DNA of 33,538 nucleotides from Gammaproteobacteria bacterium (GTDB lineage: Bacteria > Pseudomonadota > Gammaproteobacteria > Arenicellales > JAANXG01): positions 1 to 33,538 of the forward strand of contig JAANXG010000038.1 of assembly GCA_018263405.1 (NCBI GenBank), in the 5' to 3' direction. The position numbers were made by a program, and so were the translations under genes. Shown here one piece after another: positions 7,976-15,964 of the stretch (its first letter is position 1; every line of letters begins with the position of its first letter). The notes below the pieces were generated by a model that saw nothing but the letters and a program-made list of their open reading frames with translations, was not told the origin of the DNA and did no database searches.

Positions 7976-9538
7976 CTAGTACCATGCATCCGCCATCGAT
8001 GCCTTCCGCCGAGCGACGAAATCTCGCAATGCCTCATCGAGGGCGGGATCCAGTACCGGTTCCTGCTCCGGGAACTGCGCCAGCATCGCCTTCCAGCGTG
8101 CGTTGGCGCGGGCAACGATGTCCTTCGATCCTTCCTCGGTCCACTGCTCGTAGGACTGATTGTCGGCCAAGTCCGAAGGATAGAAAGCCGTCCGGTAGTT
8201 GGCTAGGGTGTGTGAACAGGCGAGGAAGTGATTCCCCGGCCCCACCTCGCGGAAAGCATCGAGCGCGAGCGCGTTGTCGTCGGTGGCGAAGCCTTCGGCA
8301 AACGTATGCATGGCACCGCAGCGGTCGGCATCGATAACGAACTTCTCGTAACCGACAGCGAGAGCGCTCTCGAGCCAACCGGCGGCGTGAAGCACGTAGT
8401 GGGCACCCGCGAGCAGCGTCGGCATCAACGTATCCGCGCTCTCCTGAGCCGCCTGGGCATCCGGGATTTTCGATGCTGTGAGTGAACCACCAAGGCGCAG
8501 CGGCACACCGAGGCGGCGCGCGAGTTGGCCCACCACGAAATAGGCCAGGGCGGGCTCGGGAGTACCAAATGTCGGTGCCCCGGAGCGCAATGACATCGAC
8601 GACAAGAAAACCCCGAGGACGGCGGGCGCACCGGGGCGAACGAGCTGGGTCAGCGCGACTCCGGCCATAGCCTCGGCAAACGCCTGGGCGACAGCGCCCG
8701 CCCCGGTCACCGGCCCCATCGCCCCGCCAAGGATGAAAGGCAGGATGATAGTGCCCTGGTTGGCAGTCGCGTAGGTGCGCAACGCACTGGTTGCCATTCG
8801 GTCGAACACCAGCGGCGAGTTCGCGTTTACGTTACCGAGGATTACGCAGTGCCGGTCCACGAATTGTTCGCCGAAAACCAGTCGGGCCATCTCGATCGAG
8901 TCGGCGGCCCGCTCCGGCGCCGTAATGGAGCCGAGGAATGGCTTATCGGAGTACTTCAGGTGGGCGTAGACCATGTCCAAGTGGCGATTGTTTACCGGCA
9001 GATCGACCGGCTCACAGACCGTGCCTCCCGAGTGATGGAGCCATGGCGACATCCAGGCGAGCTTGACCAGGTTGCGGAAGTCCTCAATGGAGGCATATCT
9101 ACGTCCGCGGTCGGCGTCGGTCACGAATGGAGATCCGTACGCCGGGGCGAAGATCGTGGCATCACCGCCAAATTGGACCGAGCGCTCGGGGTTGCGCGCG
9201 TGCTGGATGAAGGTCCGCGGCGCAGTCTCCTGAATAATACGACGCAGCATGCCCTGCGGAAATCGCACGCGCTCGCCGTCGACATCGGCGCCTGCTTGGC
9301 GCCAAATTGCCAACGTCTCCGGGTCGTCCCGGAAGTCGATGCCGGGGTCCTGAAGAATCGAATCGATCGTGTTCTCGATCCGGCGCAACGCCTCTTCCCC
9401 CAAGAGTTCATAAGGACGCAAGTGGCGTGTCAGGTTGGCGGGTCCTCGTGTCGGACTCGCCGAAGACGGCGTTCGGCGCTTGGCCCCCGCACCGCCTTGT
9501 CGGCGTTTGCGCCGGCGAGTGGCATTCGCTTCGATCAA
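7976..9538 (-). CDS. MttB-superfamily (non-pyrrolysine) methyltransferase, copy 1
   Basis: 520 residues, matching the trimethylamine methyltransferase (MttB) family along its whole length: RIENTIDSILQDPGIDFRDD, the FIQHARNP region, HHSGGTVCEPVDLP, GNVNANSPLVFD and RLGVPLRLGGSLTASK. The gene has no in-frame TAG, so it lacks the pyrrolysine of archaeal MttB and belongs to the MtgB-like group, some of which demethylate glycine betaine onto a corrinoid protein. Start: TTG at 9538 with GGAG 8 bases upstream; no ATG is available nearby. The N-terminus is strongly basic (TRRRKRRQGGAGAKRR) before the barrel begins. No cognate corrinoid protein lies in this window. Neighbours are the OYE-type demethylase downstream and BHMT upstream. 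Substrate uncertain: glycine betaine, carnitine or proline betaine are candidates. Confidence 0.88.
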   Translation of the reverse strand: MIEANATRRRKRRQGGAGAKRRTPSSASPTRGPANLTRHLRPYELLGEEALRRIENTIDSILQDPGIDFRDDPETLAIWRQAGADVDGERVRFPQGMLRRIIQETAPRTFIQHARNPERSVQFGGDATIFAPAYGSPFVTDADRGRRYASIEDFRNLVKLAWMSPWLHHSGGTVCEPVDLPVNNRHLDMVYAHLKYSDKPFLGSITAPERAADSIEMARLVFGEQFVDRHCVILGNVNANSPLVFDRMATSALRTYATANQGTIILPFILGGAMGPVTGAGAVAQAFAEAMAGVALTQLVRPGAPAVLGVFLSSMSLRSGAPTFGTPEPALAYFVVGQLARRLGVPLRLGGSLTASKIPDAQAAQESADTLMPTLLAGAHYVLHAAGWLESALAVGYEKFVIDADRCGAMHTFAEGFATDDNALALDAFREVGPGNHFLACSHTLANYRTAFYPSDLADNQSYEQWTEEGSKDIVARANARWKAMLAQFPEQEPVLDPALDEALRDFVARRKASMADAWY

Positions 9539-9705
9539 AATAACGTCTCCGTCTGCCTGAGCTGTGTGGACGTGAGCTCGGTTGTTTAACCGGGTAACGA
9601 CTTATGTCAAATACTCTGCGCCGTTGATTCGCTCGGCGTCAAACAACATTTTTCGGGGGGAATTCGATAATTGTGGTTGATGCGTGGGTGTCGATAACCG
9701 TGAGA

Positions 9706-10755
9706 TCAGTTGGCGCGGGCGCGGCCTCGCCGGCGCGAGCGGCGCACCGCACTCCGTACCGGAGCCGGAGCGCCGGCGATCTGGGTGCGCATTCCCTCGG
9801 TCACCGTACCCAGTCGCTGGATCACGGCATCGACATCGGGGAGTGGTTCCGGCTCCGCTTGTGCCAGGGCCTCGCGCATCGCCCGGACATGTCTCGCCGT
9901 GGTGCCGCAGCACCCGCCGATAATGGTAGCTCCCGCTGCGTAGGCCAACCGGGCGTAATCGGCCATCAACTCGGGCGTACCGTTGTAAACGATTTTTCCA
10001 TCGATGTACTCCGGTATCCCGCAATTAGCCTTCGCCACCAGTGCCGGTTTTTCGGCGTTGTCTTCCCGTTCCCGGTTCATCCGCAGTATCGCCATGACCA
10101 CCTCGGCGGCACCGATGCCGCAATTCGTACCGAAGGCCACCGGCGCCGGATTCAGCGCGTTTTGCAGGGCGACGATATCCTGCGCCGATACACCCATCAT
10201 GGTACGGCCGTTGGTGTCGATGCTGAAACAGGTCACAATCGGCAGACCGGTGTCCGCGGCGCCCCGCACCGCCGCTGCCACCTCCTCCCTGGAGGACATG
10301 GTCTCGATCCACAACACGTCGACACCGCCTTCCCGCAGGCCCCTGGCCTGCTCCGAGAACGCGGCGACTGCGTCGTCGAAACACAAGCTGCCCACGGGCT
10401 GGAGAATTTCCCCGGTTGGGCCCATGGAGCCGGCCGCCACGACCGTCCGCTCCGACGCGTCGATGGCACCTCTCAGGATCCACGCCGCCTGCCGATTGAT
10501 TTCGTAGACGCGGTCCTGGGCCTGGTGCAGGGCCAGGCGATGGCGAGTGCCGCCGAAAGAGTTGGTGAGCACGATGTCGGAACCGGCGTCGATGAAGCTG
10601 CGGTAATGGACCTCCACGCGTTCCGGATAGTCGATGTTCCACAACTCCGGCGCACCGCCGCTTGGCAGGCCCAGATCGAACAAACCGGTGCCGGTCGCGC
10701 CGTCCGCCAGCAGCCAGGGCCTGATATCCAGCAGTTTCCGCAGCAGATCAGTCAT
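9706..10755 (-). CDS. Betaine-homocysteine S-methyltransferase family protein
   Basis: 349 residues of the zinc-dependent homocysteine methyltransferase family. The start has the LLADGATGTGLFDLGL motif. The three zinc ligands are Cys212 (in FGTNCGIG) and Cys282-Cys283 (in IIGGCCGTT). The family moves a methyl group from glycine betaine or S-methylmethionine to homocysteine, giving methionine; with betaine the co-product is dimethylglycine, the likely substrate of a DgcA-type enzyme encoded downstream. Closest type by recollection is the BHMT form of marine proteobacteria. The C-terminus ends in an Arg-rich tail (VRRSRRRGRARAN) beyond the barrel. ATG at 10755; gaps of 167 and 188 bases to its neighbours suggest its own promoter. 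Confidence 0.88.
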   Translation of the reverse strand: MTDLLRKLLDIRPWLLADGATGTGLFDLGLPSGGAPELWNIDYPERVEVHYRSFIDAGSDIVLTNSFGGTRHRLALHQAQDRVYEINRQAAWILRGAIDASERTVVAAGSMGPTGEILQPVGSLCFDDAVAAFSEQARGLREGGVDVLWIETMSSREEVAAAVRGAADTGLPIVTCFSIDTNGRTMMGVSAQDIVALQNALNPAPVAFGTNCGIGAAEVVMAILRMNREREDNAEKPALVAKANCGIPEYIDGKIVYNGTPELMADYARLAYAAGATIIGGCCGTTARHVRAMREALAQAEPEPLPDVDAVIQRLGTVTEGMRTQIAGAPAPVRSAVRRSRRRGRARAN

Positions 10756-10785
10756 TGTCTGTTTATCATACCGGATCGACCCGTT

Positions 10786-10822
10786 TTGAATCCGTTCTGC
10801 AATCGCTCCGTAGCGGATTCAA
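10786..10822. promoter_or_regulatory. Dyad upstream of BHMT gene, possible operator or leader hairpin
   Basis: ttgaatccg (10786-10794) and cggattcaa (10814-10822) are perfect 9-bp inverted copies separated by 19 bases, 31 bases upstream of the BHMT start. A similar string starting ttgaatccgttct recurs at 22441, upstream of another gene unit. It may be a regulator site or a small dispersed repeat. Confidence 0.3.
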
Positions 10823-10943
10823 TCTCCAGGGATGGAGGAAGTGCAATAAATGGCCGGGAGCGAGTTGCTGCCGGCCGCGATATCGTCCTGGTCGGAGAAT
10901 CGCAGCCAATAAAGCCGCTCCTGCTACACTCGGAACACCAAAT

Positions 10944-11879
10944 CTACGCTTTCAGAGCCTCGGTCAACGCCGGGACCGCTGTAAACAGATCTTCCACCAG
11001 ACCGTAATCGGCCACCTGGAAGATGGGTGCTTCCTCGTCATTGTTGATGGCCGCGATTACCTTGCTGTCCTTCATGCCGGCAAGGTGCTGAATAGCGCCG
11101 GAAATGCCGATCGCCAGATAAAGATCCGGAGCCACAACTTTGCCGGTCTGGCCAACCTGATAATCGTTCGGCACGTAGCCAGCATCCACGGCGGCGCGAG
11201 ACGCGCCGACCGCGGCATTGAGACTCGCCGCGAGATCCTCGATCATCCGGAAATTTTCCGCGCTGCCAACGCCCCGACCACCGGACACGACGGTGCGCGC
11301 TGAGGTCAGCTCGGGCCGGTTCGACTGGGACAGATTCTGTTCCACGAAGCGCGATCCTTCGCCCGACACCGCCGCTTCCACGTTTTCCACCTCCGCGTTG
11401 CCGCCCTCGATGCCTGCGGCGTCGAATTTAGTGGTCCGCACGGTGACGACCTTAATCGGATCGGCGGACTGCACCTTCGCCAACGCGTTGCCCGCGTAAA
11501 TCGGGCGCTCGAAGGTATCTTCCGAGAACACTGCACTGATGTCCGAGATCTGCGCGACATCCAGCAGGGCGCTGACGCGGGGCATCACGTTTTTGCCGTA
11601 CGTAGTGGCGGCGGCAACGACATGACTGTATCCCTCGGCGAGCCCGACAATCAACGGCGCGATGTTCTCGGGCATATGGTGTTCATACTCGGGGGCATCC
11701 GCCAGCAGGACGCGTTCGACACCGCCTACCCTCGCACAAGTATCGGCAACACCCGCGCAACCGGAGCCGGCTACCAGCATTTCGACCGGCCCGCCCATCC
11801 GTGAAGCGGCGGTCACCGCGTGGAGGGCTACCTCGAGTAATTCGGAATTGTTGTGTTCGGAAACTACCAGGACCGCCAT
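10944..11879 (-). CDS. etfA: Electron transfer flavoprotein subunit alpha
   Basis: 311 residues, normal length for EtfA. The N-terminal half matches the family (MAVLVVSEHNNSELLEVALH). The C-terminal half is the FAD domain with TARTVVSGGRGVGSAENF (near 195), PNDYQVGQTGKVVAPDLYLA (near 237) and the signature SGAIQHLAGMKDSKVIAAIN. With EtfB it forms the soluble FAD/AMP heterodimer that takes electrons from flavin dehydrogenases and hands them to ETF-quinone oxidoreductase. Its ATG overlaps the etfB stop (TGATG), so the pair is translationally coupled. Linkage to the OYE-type demethylases suggests that ETF is their acceptor, as reported for pseudomonad dgc loci. Confidence 0.95.
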   Translation of the reverse strand: MAVLVVSEHNNSELLEVALHAVTAASRMGGPVEMLVAGSGCAGVADTCARVGGVERVLLADAPEYEHHMPENIAPLIVGLAEGYSHVVAAATTYGKNVMPRVSALLDVAQISDISAVFSEDTFERPIYAGNALAKVQSADPIKVVTVRTTKFDAAGIEGGNAEVENVEAAVSGEGSRFVEQNLSQSNRPELTSARTVVSGGRGVGSAENFRMIEDLAASLNAAVGASRAAVDAGYVPNDYQVGQTGKVVAPDLYLAIGISGAIQHLAGMKDSKVIAAINNDEEAPIFQVADYGLVEDLFTAVPALTEALKA

Positions 11880-12628
11880 CAGATTACCTTTGCCTCGTTT
11901 TTCAATTTTTCGACCAGCTCTGCGACACTGCCGACCCGTACGCCTTCGGCACGGGGCGGCGGTTCGCTGACATTTAATATTTTCATCCTCGGTTCCAGGT
12001 CAAGGCCCAGATCGCCCGCGGCTTTTTTTTCCACCGGCTTTTTCTTCGCCTTCATAATATTGGGCAGTGAAGCATGCCGCGGCTCATTCAAACGAAGATC
12101 AACGGAAACGATGGCGGGCAGATCCAGCTCGACGGTCTCCAGGCCACCGTCGATCTCGCGAACCACCTTGGTCGTTTCGCCTTCCAGTTCAACGCCGGAC
12201 GCAAACGTGCCCTGGGGCCAGTTCAGCAAAGCTGCCAGGCTCTGGCCGGCCTGGTTGCAGTCGTCGTCGATGGCCTGCTTGCCCAACAACACGAGCTGCG
12301 CAGATTCTTCCTCAACGATTTGCTTCAGGATCTTCGCGACCGCCAAGGGTTCGAGGTTTCGTTCACCTTCCACCAGAACGCCCCGGTCGGCACCCATGGC
12401 CAAGGCGGTGCGAATGGTTTCTTCGGACTTCGCCGGGCCGATCGACACAGCGATAATTTCTTCGGCGGCACCCGCTTCCTTCAGGCGCACGGCCTGTTCC
12501 ACGGCGACCTCGTCGAAAGGATTCATGGACATCTTGGCGTTGGAAAGATCCACACCGGAGCCATCGGGTTTCACGTAAGCGCGGACATAGGGATCCAGCA
12601 CTCGTTTCACACCTACGAGGATTTTCAT
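11879..12628 (-). CDS. etfB: Electron transfer flavoprotein subunit beta
   Basis: 249 residues from the ATG at 12628 (MKILVGVKRVLDPYVRAYVK), the usual EtfB length and start. A GTG at 12634 would add two residues, but GGAAAG lies 10 bases from the ATG, which suits the ATG better. The EtfB signature is present near residues 160-190: VREIDGGLETVELDLPAIVS, then LRLNEPRHASLPNIMKAKKK. The AMP-binding NPFDEVAVEQA region is near 40. It overlaps etfA. A strong 25-bp hairpin repeat lies 27 bases upstream of the start codon and may shape expression of the operon. Confidence 0.95.
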   Translation of the reverse strand: MKILVGVKRVLDPYVRAYVKPDGSGVDLSNAKMSMNPFDEVAVEQAVRLKEAGAAEEIIAVSIGPAKSEETIRTALAMGADRGVLVEGERNLEPLAVAKILKQIVEEESAQLVLLGKQAIDDDCNQAGQSLAALLNWPQGTFASGVELEGETTKVVREIDGGLETVELDLPAIVSVDLRLNEPRHASLPNIMKAKKKPVEKKAAGDLGLDLEPRMKILNVSEPPPRAEGVRVGSVAELVEKLKNEAKVI

Positions 12629-12654
12629 GCTCACTCTGCTTTCCGGTTATAGTT

Positions 12655-12711
12655 AGTACCCCTTGGCACAATTACGCACGCGTTCAGTGCGTAATTGTGC
12701 CAAGGGGTACT
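12655..12711. repeat. Perfect 25-bp inverted repeat (hairpin) upstream of etfB, copy A
   Basis: Arms 12655-12679 and 12687-12711 are exact reverse complements around a 7-base loop (gcgttca). The arm includes taccccttggcacaatta. A diverged copy sits at 33170-33242, just upstream of the ASKHA activator gene. A sequence this symmetric would fold into a very stable RNA hairpin in the etfBA leader. It has no T-run on either side, so it is not an ordinary terminator. It may be a REP-type dispersed repeat or a leader control element. Confidence 0.85.
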
Positions 12712-13045
12712 TAGGGTGCATGTTGTCACAGCCTGTGGATTCTACCAGATCGTCTCATAATGAGGACCGCCACCGACAAGGCCGACCGGATCGGACCGGT
12801 CGACCCATAATCGGCCAAGCATCGATAAAAGCGCGGCAGTGTAGCTTCGGTCAAAAACCCGCTACAACGCGTTTGCGACTGCGTATGATGAAATTGCGTC
12901 ACGGGTATGGCGCAGGTAAGAACATGGCGGTCGCGAGTCGCGCTGAAAGTCCAAAGGGAATCTTCAATGATTCGCACCGTAAAGCGCGGGACCGATATGA
13001 GTCTGACCGGCCCCGTCATCTACAGCCGAAAGCCGGAACCCCGAT
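12712..13045. other. Intergenic region between etfB hairpin and second MttB gene
   Basis: 334 bases without a supportable gene. It lies between divergent units and must hold the promoter of the MttB gene at 13046. Short open frames cross it, but none has a family resemblance or a good ribosome site. I could not identify a -35/-10 pair with confidence. Confidence 0.5.
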
Positions 13046-14602
13046 ATGACCGACACTACAACAAGACGACGAGGCGGCGGCCGCGAGGCTCGTCAACGCC
13101 TGCGCAGCGAGATTGCACCCGCCCGTACCGCCTACATTAAGAGGCGTATCCCCGTCTATCAGATACTGGACGACGATGGCTTGTCGGTTATCGAAGCCAA
13201 CGCCGATACGATCCTTCAAGAGATCGGCATTGAGTTTCGAGACGACGCCGAAGCTTTAGCATTATGGAAGGAGCACGGTGCGGATGTACAAGGTGAACGG
13301 GTGCGTTTCCCCAAAGGAATGTGCCGCTCGATTATCCAGGCATCGGCGCCTGTAGAATTTACCCAGCACGCGAGAAACCCTGCCAACAGCGTCCGGATCG
13401 GGGGCGACAACCTTGTGCTCGTCCCCGGCTACGGTCCGCCGTTTATTCGCAATCTGGACGAAGGCCGCCGCTACGCGAGGCTCGAGGATTTCCAGAATTT
13501 CGTCAAGCTTGCTTATATGGCACCGGCGCTTCACCATTCCGGCGGCACCCTGTGTGAGCCCGTGGATATACCCATACCGAAACGGCATCTGGACATGCTC
13601 CATAGCCATATGCGCTACAGCGACAAATGCTTCATGGGCTCGGTCACGGCCCCGGAGCGCGCGGAGGACACGATGGCAATGGCCAGGATCCTCTTCGGCG
13701 ATAGCTTCGCGGACCCCGAAACCGGCGAAGAACGCACTTGCGTAGTCAGCCTAATCAACGCCAATTCGCCCTTGACCTTCGATGCGACCATGCTGGGGGC
13801 CGCCAAGGTTTATGCGCGCGCCAATCAGGGCACCGTCATCTCGCCGTTTATTCTGTCCGGCGCCATGTCGCCCGTGACCGTCGCCGGGACGGCGGCCCAG
13901 ATCCTGTCCGAAGCCATGGCCGGCATGGCATTTGTACAACTGGTGCGACCCGGCGCTCCGGTCGTGTTCGGGACATTCTCCAGCTCCATTTCCATGCAAT
14001 CCGGCGCCCCCACGTTCGGAACCCCGGAGCCGGCGCTGGTGATCAACGTGGCCGCGGCGCTTGCCCGGCGTCTGGGGGTACCTTTCCGCAGCGGCGGCGG
14101 CTTGTCGGCCTCCAAGATTGCGGACGCGCAGGCCGGCTACGAATCGGCCAACACGCTCAACGCCGCGGTCAATGCCGGCGTGAATTTCATGCTGCACACC
14201 ACCGGCTGGCTGGAAGGAGGCCTGGCGATGGGCTACGAAAAATTCGTGCTGGATGCCGACCAGGCCGGGATGATCCAAGCGCTGTGCAACGGCGTGGACT
14301 TGTCCGACAACGGTCAGGCACTGGACGCAATCCGCGAAGTCGGTCCGGGGCAGCATTTTCTGGGCTGCGCCCACACCCAAGCGAACTTCCAGTCCGCGTT
14401 CTATCGCTCCAGTACCGCCGACAACAACAGCTTCGAACAGTGGGAATCCACAGGCGGTCTCGATGCCGCTCGACGGGCCAACAAGTTGTACAAGAAATGG
14501 CTCGCCGAATACCAGGAACCGAAGCTGGACGCCGCCGTTGACGAAGCACTGCAGGCATACATCTCGAAAAGAAAGTCGCAATTGCCGGACCGCGGCGAAT
14601 AA
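13046..14602 (+). CDS. MttB-superfamily (non-pyrrolysine) methyltransferase, copy 2
   Basis: 518 residues, full length for the family and clearly paralogous to the product of 7976-9538: IEANADTILQEIGIEFRDDA, FTQHARNPANSV, HHSGGTLCEPVDIP, LINANSPLTFD and RLGVPFRSGGGLSASK. There is no in-frame amber codon, so it is an MtgB-like, pyrrolysine-free enzyme expected to transfer a methyl group from a quaternary amine to a corrinoid protein. The N-terminus is Arg-rich (TTTRRRGGGREARQRLRS) before the family domain. Compared with copy 1 it has an insertion ADPETGEERT near residue 225. It reads away from the minus-strand block and ends at a good terminator, so it is a single-gene unit. ATG at 13046 with a weak GGAA site 7 bases upstream. 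Confidence 0.9.
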   Translation: MTDTTTRRRGGGREARQRLRSEIAPARTAYIKRRIPVYQILDDDGLSVIEANADTILQEIGIEFRDDAEALALWKEHGADVQGERVRFPKGMCRSIIQASAPVEFTQHARNPANSVRIGGDNLVLVPGYGPPFIRNLDEGRRYARLEDFQNFVKLAYMAPALHHSGGTLCEPVDIPIPKRHLDMLHSHMRYSDKCFMGSVTAPERAEDTMAMARILFGDSFADPETGEERTCVVSLINANSPLTFDATMLGAAKVYARANQGTVISPFILSGAMSPVTVAGTAAQILSEAMAGMAFVQLVRPGAPVVFGTFSSSISMQSGAPTFGTPEPALVINVAAALARRLGVPFRSGGGLSASKIADAQAGYESANTLNAAVNAGVNFMLHTTGWLEGGLAMGYEKFVLDADQAGMIQALCNGVDLSDNGQALDAIREVGPGQHFLGCAHTQANFQSAFYRSSTADNNSFEQWESTGGLDAARRANKLYKKWLAEYQEPKLDAAVDEALQAYISKRKSQLPDRGE

Positions 14603-14634
14603 GCCGGGCCCAAGATTCGAATTGGCGGCACGGC

Positions 14635-14668
14635 AACGGCCCGGAATCGAAGCATCCGGGCCGTTTTC
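14635..14668 (+). terminator. Rho-independent terminator of the second MttB gene
   Basis: Perfect 10-bp stem aacggcccgg / ccgggccgtt (14635-14644 and 14656-14665) with an 11-base loop, followed by a run of T (14664-14667) and TCT. It lies 33 bases after the stop codon. Confidence 0.85.
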
Positions 14669-14784
14669 TAATTGCGTCACCGGATATTTCCTCCTATATT
14701 GCAGACGATTTGCGTTTTCGCTCGTTTCGGCGGGAATCGGTCGCGCACCGTTTGTGCGCTGCAAAGTGAGGCACGCTACCAATT

Positions 14785-15762
14785 ATGTCCGGTTCCTCAG
14801 AAAATTCGTTACCCAAGGTATTCAATTTCCTTTTGGTTCCGAATTTCACCTTGTTGGCCTACTCCTCCGCGGTAGAACCACTTCGGATGGCGAATACGCT
14901 ATCGGGCCGGGAACTCTACAACTGGAACATTATTTCCCTCGACAGCGATCCGACGCCATCCAGTAGTGGCGTCAGCCTGCCCGGAAATTTCACGATTTAT
15001 GATCGAATTCCGCCGGGGGCCCTACTGATCTGCGCCGGAATTGACGTCCTGCACGCCAATACGCCGGCATTGCAGGCGTGGTTAAAAAAAGCAGCAAAAC
15101 AATACAGCCCTATCGGCGCCCTATGCACCGGCACCTTCATCCTGGCCGAAGCACAACTTCTGGCGGGCTACCGTTGTACGATCCACTGGGAGTATAACGC
15201 CACACTGCGGGAAACCCATCCCAACCTGGTTGTATCGCAGGAGTTGTTCGAAGTCGACCGCGACCGGTATACCTGCGCGGGCGGTGTCGCGTCGTTGGAT
15301 ATGATGTTGCACCTCATTCGGCAACAACAGGGCGCAGAGTTGTCGGCGGCTATATCCGAACAGTTGATCTGCGACCGTATACGGGACAAAAACGACCGCC
15401 AGCGCATCCCCCTTCGTCATCGTCTTGGTACCGGCCAACCCAAACTACTGGAGGCGGTCTCGTTGATGGAAGCCAACATAGAGGAGCCCATGGCCCTGGA
15501 CGAACTGTCGCGGCACATCGGCTTGTCGCGCCGGCAGTTGGAGCGCCTGTTCAAGTCTTATCTGAGCTGTGTACCGACGCGCTACTATCTTCAGCTACGC
15601 TTGGAACGGGCCCGGCAACTGCTGCTGCAAACCAGCATGCCGGTGGTGGACATCGCCCTGGCCTGCGGCTTTATCTCCGCCCCTCACTTCAGCAAATGCT
15701 ACAGATTGATTTTCGGCATACCTCCACGCGAAGACCGCAGACGGGCGACTTCGCCGAATTAG
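14785..15762 (+). CDS. GlxA-family (GbdR/CdhR-like) AraC-type transcriptional regulator
   Basis: 325 residues. The N-terminal DJ-1/PfpI-like sensor domain (about 10-170) starts FNFLLVPNFTLLAYSSAVEP and has the nucleophile-elbow region GALCTGTFILAEAQLL with Cys114, followed by the GbdR-like YRCTIHWEYNATLRETHP. The C-terminal AraC DNA-binding domain (about 225-320) has the two helix-turn-helix motifs LDELSRHIGLSRRQLERLF and VDIALACGFISAPHFSKCYR. Relatives GbdR, CdhR and SouR respond to glycine betaine/dimethylglycine, carnitine and sarcosine. Context among betaine genes makes a betaine-type effector likely, but which one is not readable from sequence. It follows a terminator and so has its own promoter in 14669-14784. 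Confidence 0.88.
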   Translation: MSGSSENSLPKVFNFLLVPNFTLLAYSSAVEPLRMANTLSGRELYNWNIISLDSDPTPSSSGVSLPGNFTIYDRIPPGALLICAGIDVLHANTPALQAWLKKAAKQYSPIGALCTGTFILAEAQLLAGYRCTIHWEYNATLRETHPNLVVSQELFEVDRDRYTCAGGVASLDMMLHLIRQQQGAELSAAISEQLICDRIRDKNDRQRIPLRHRLGTGQPKLLEAVSLMEANIEEPMALDELSRHIGLSRRQLERLFKSYLSCVPTRYYLQLRLERARQLLLQTSMPVVDIALACGFISAPHFSKCYRLIFGIPPREDRRRATSPN

Positions 15763-15964
15763 TTGACGTTCAAAAAAACCCGGGCGACCGGCCACCATCA
15801 AGCGCCCTCCCGTCGCCGAATGTATGGCCGTGGGGTTGCATACATTCTTGCCGGCAATATCCTGCGCGGCACCGCCGGCCGGATCGAACAATCCGGTACG
15901 GTCGACGAGATATGAAACTTATTCCACAGAGGGGATTGAACTTGGACTTGCTCGGGACCACGTC

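Noticed and set aside
6026..8206. Plus-strand 726-codon open frame
   Set aside because: Lies opposite the OYE-type demethylase gene; composition (many His, Arg, Gly, Val without domain pattern) is that of an antisense shadow in high-GC DNA.
9673..11007. Plus-strand 444-codon open frame
   Set aside because: Antisense to the BHMT gene with its three Zn cysteines; a shadow.
7976..14602. Possible pyrrolysine (amber) codon in the MttB genes
   Set aside because: Both genes read through about 520 codons with no in-frame TAG, and no pyl genes are seen.
13751..14782. Minus-strand 343-codon open frame
   Set aside because: Antisense to MttB copy 2 and crosses its terminator; no domain.
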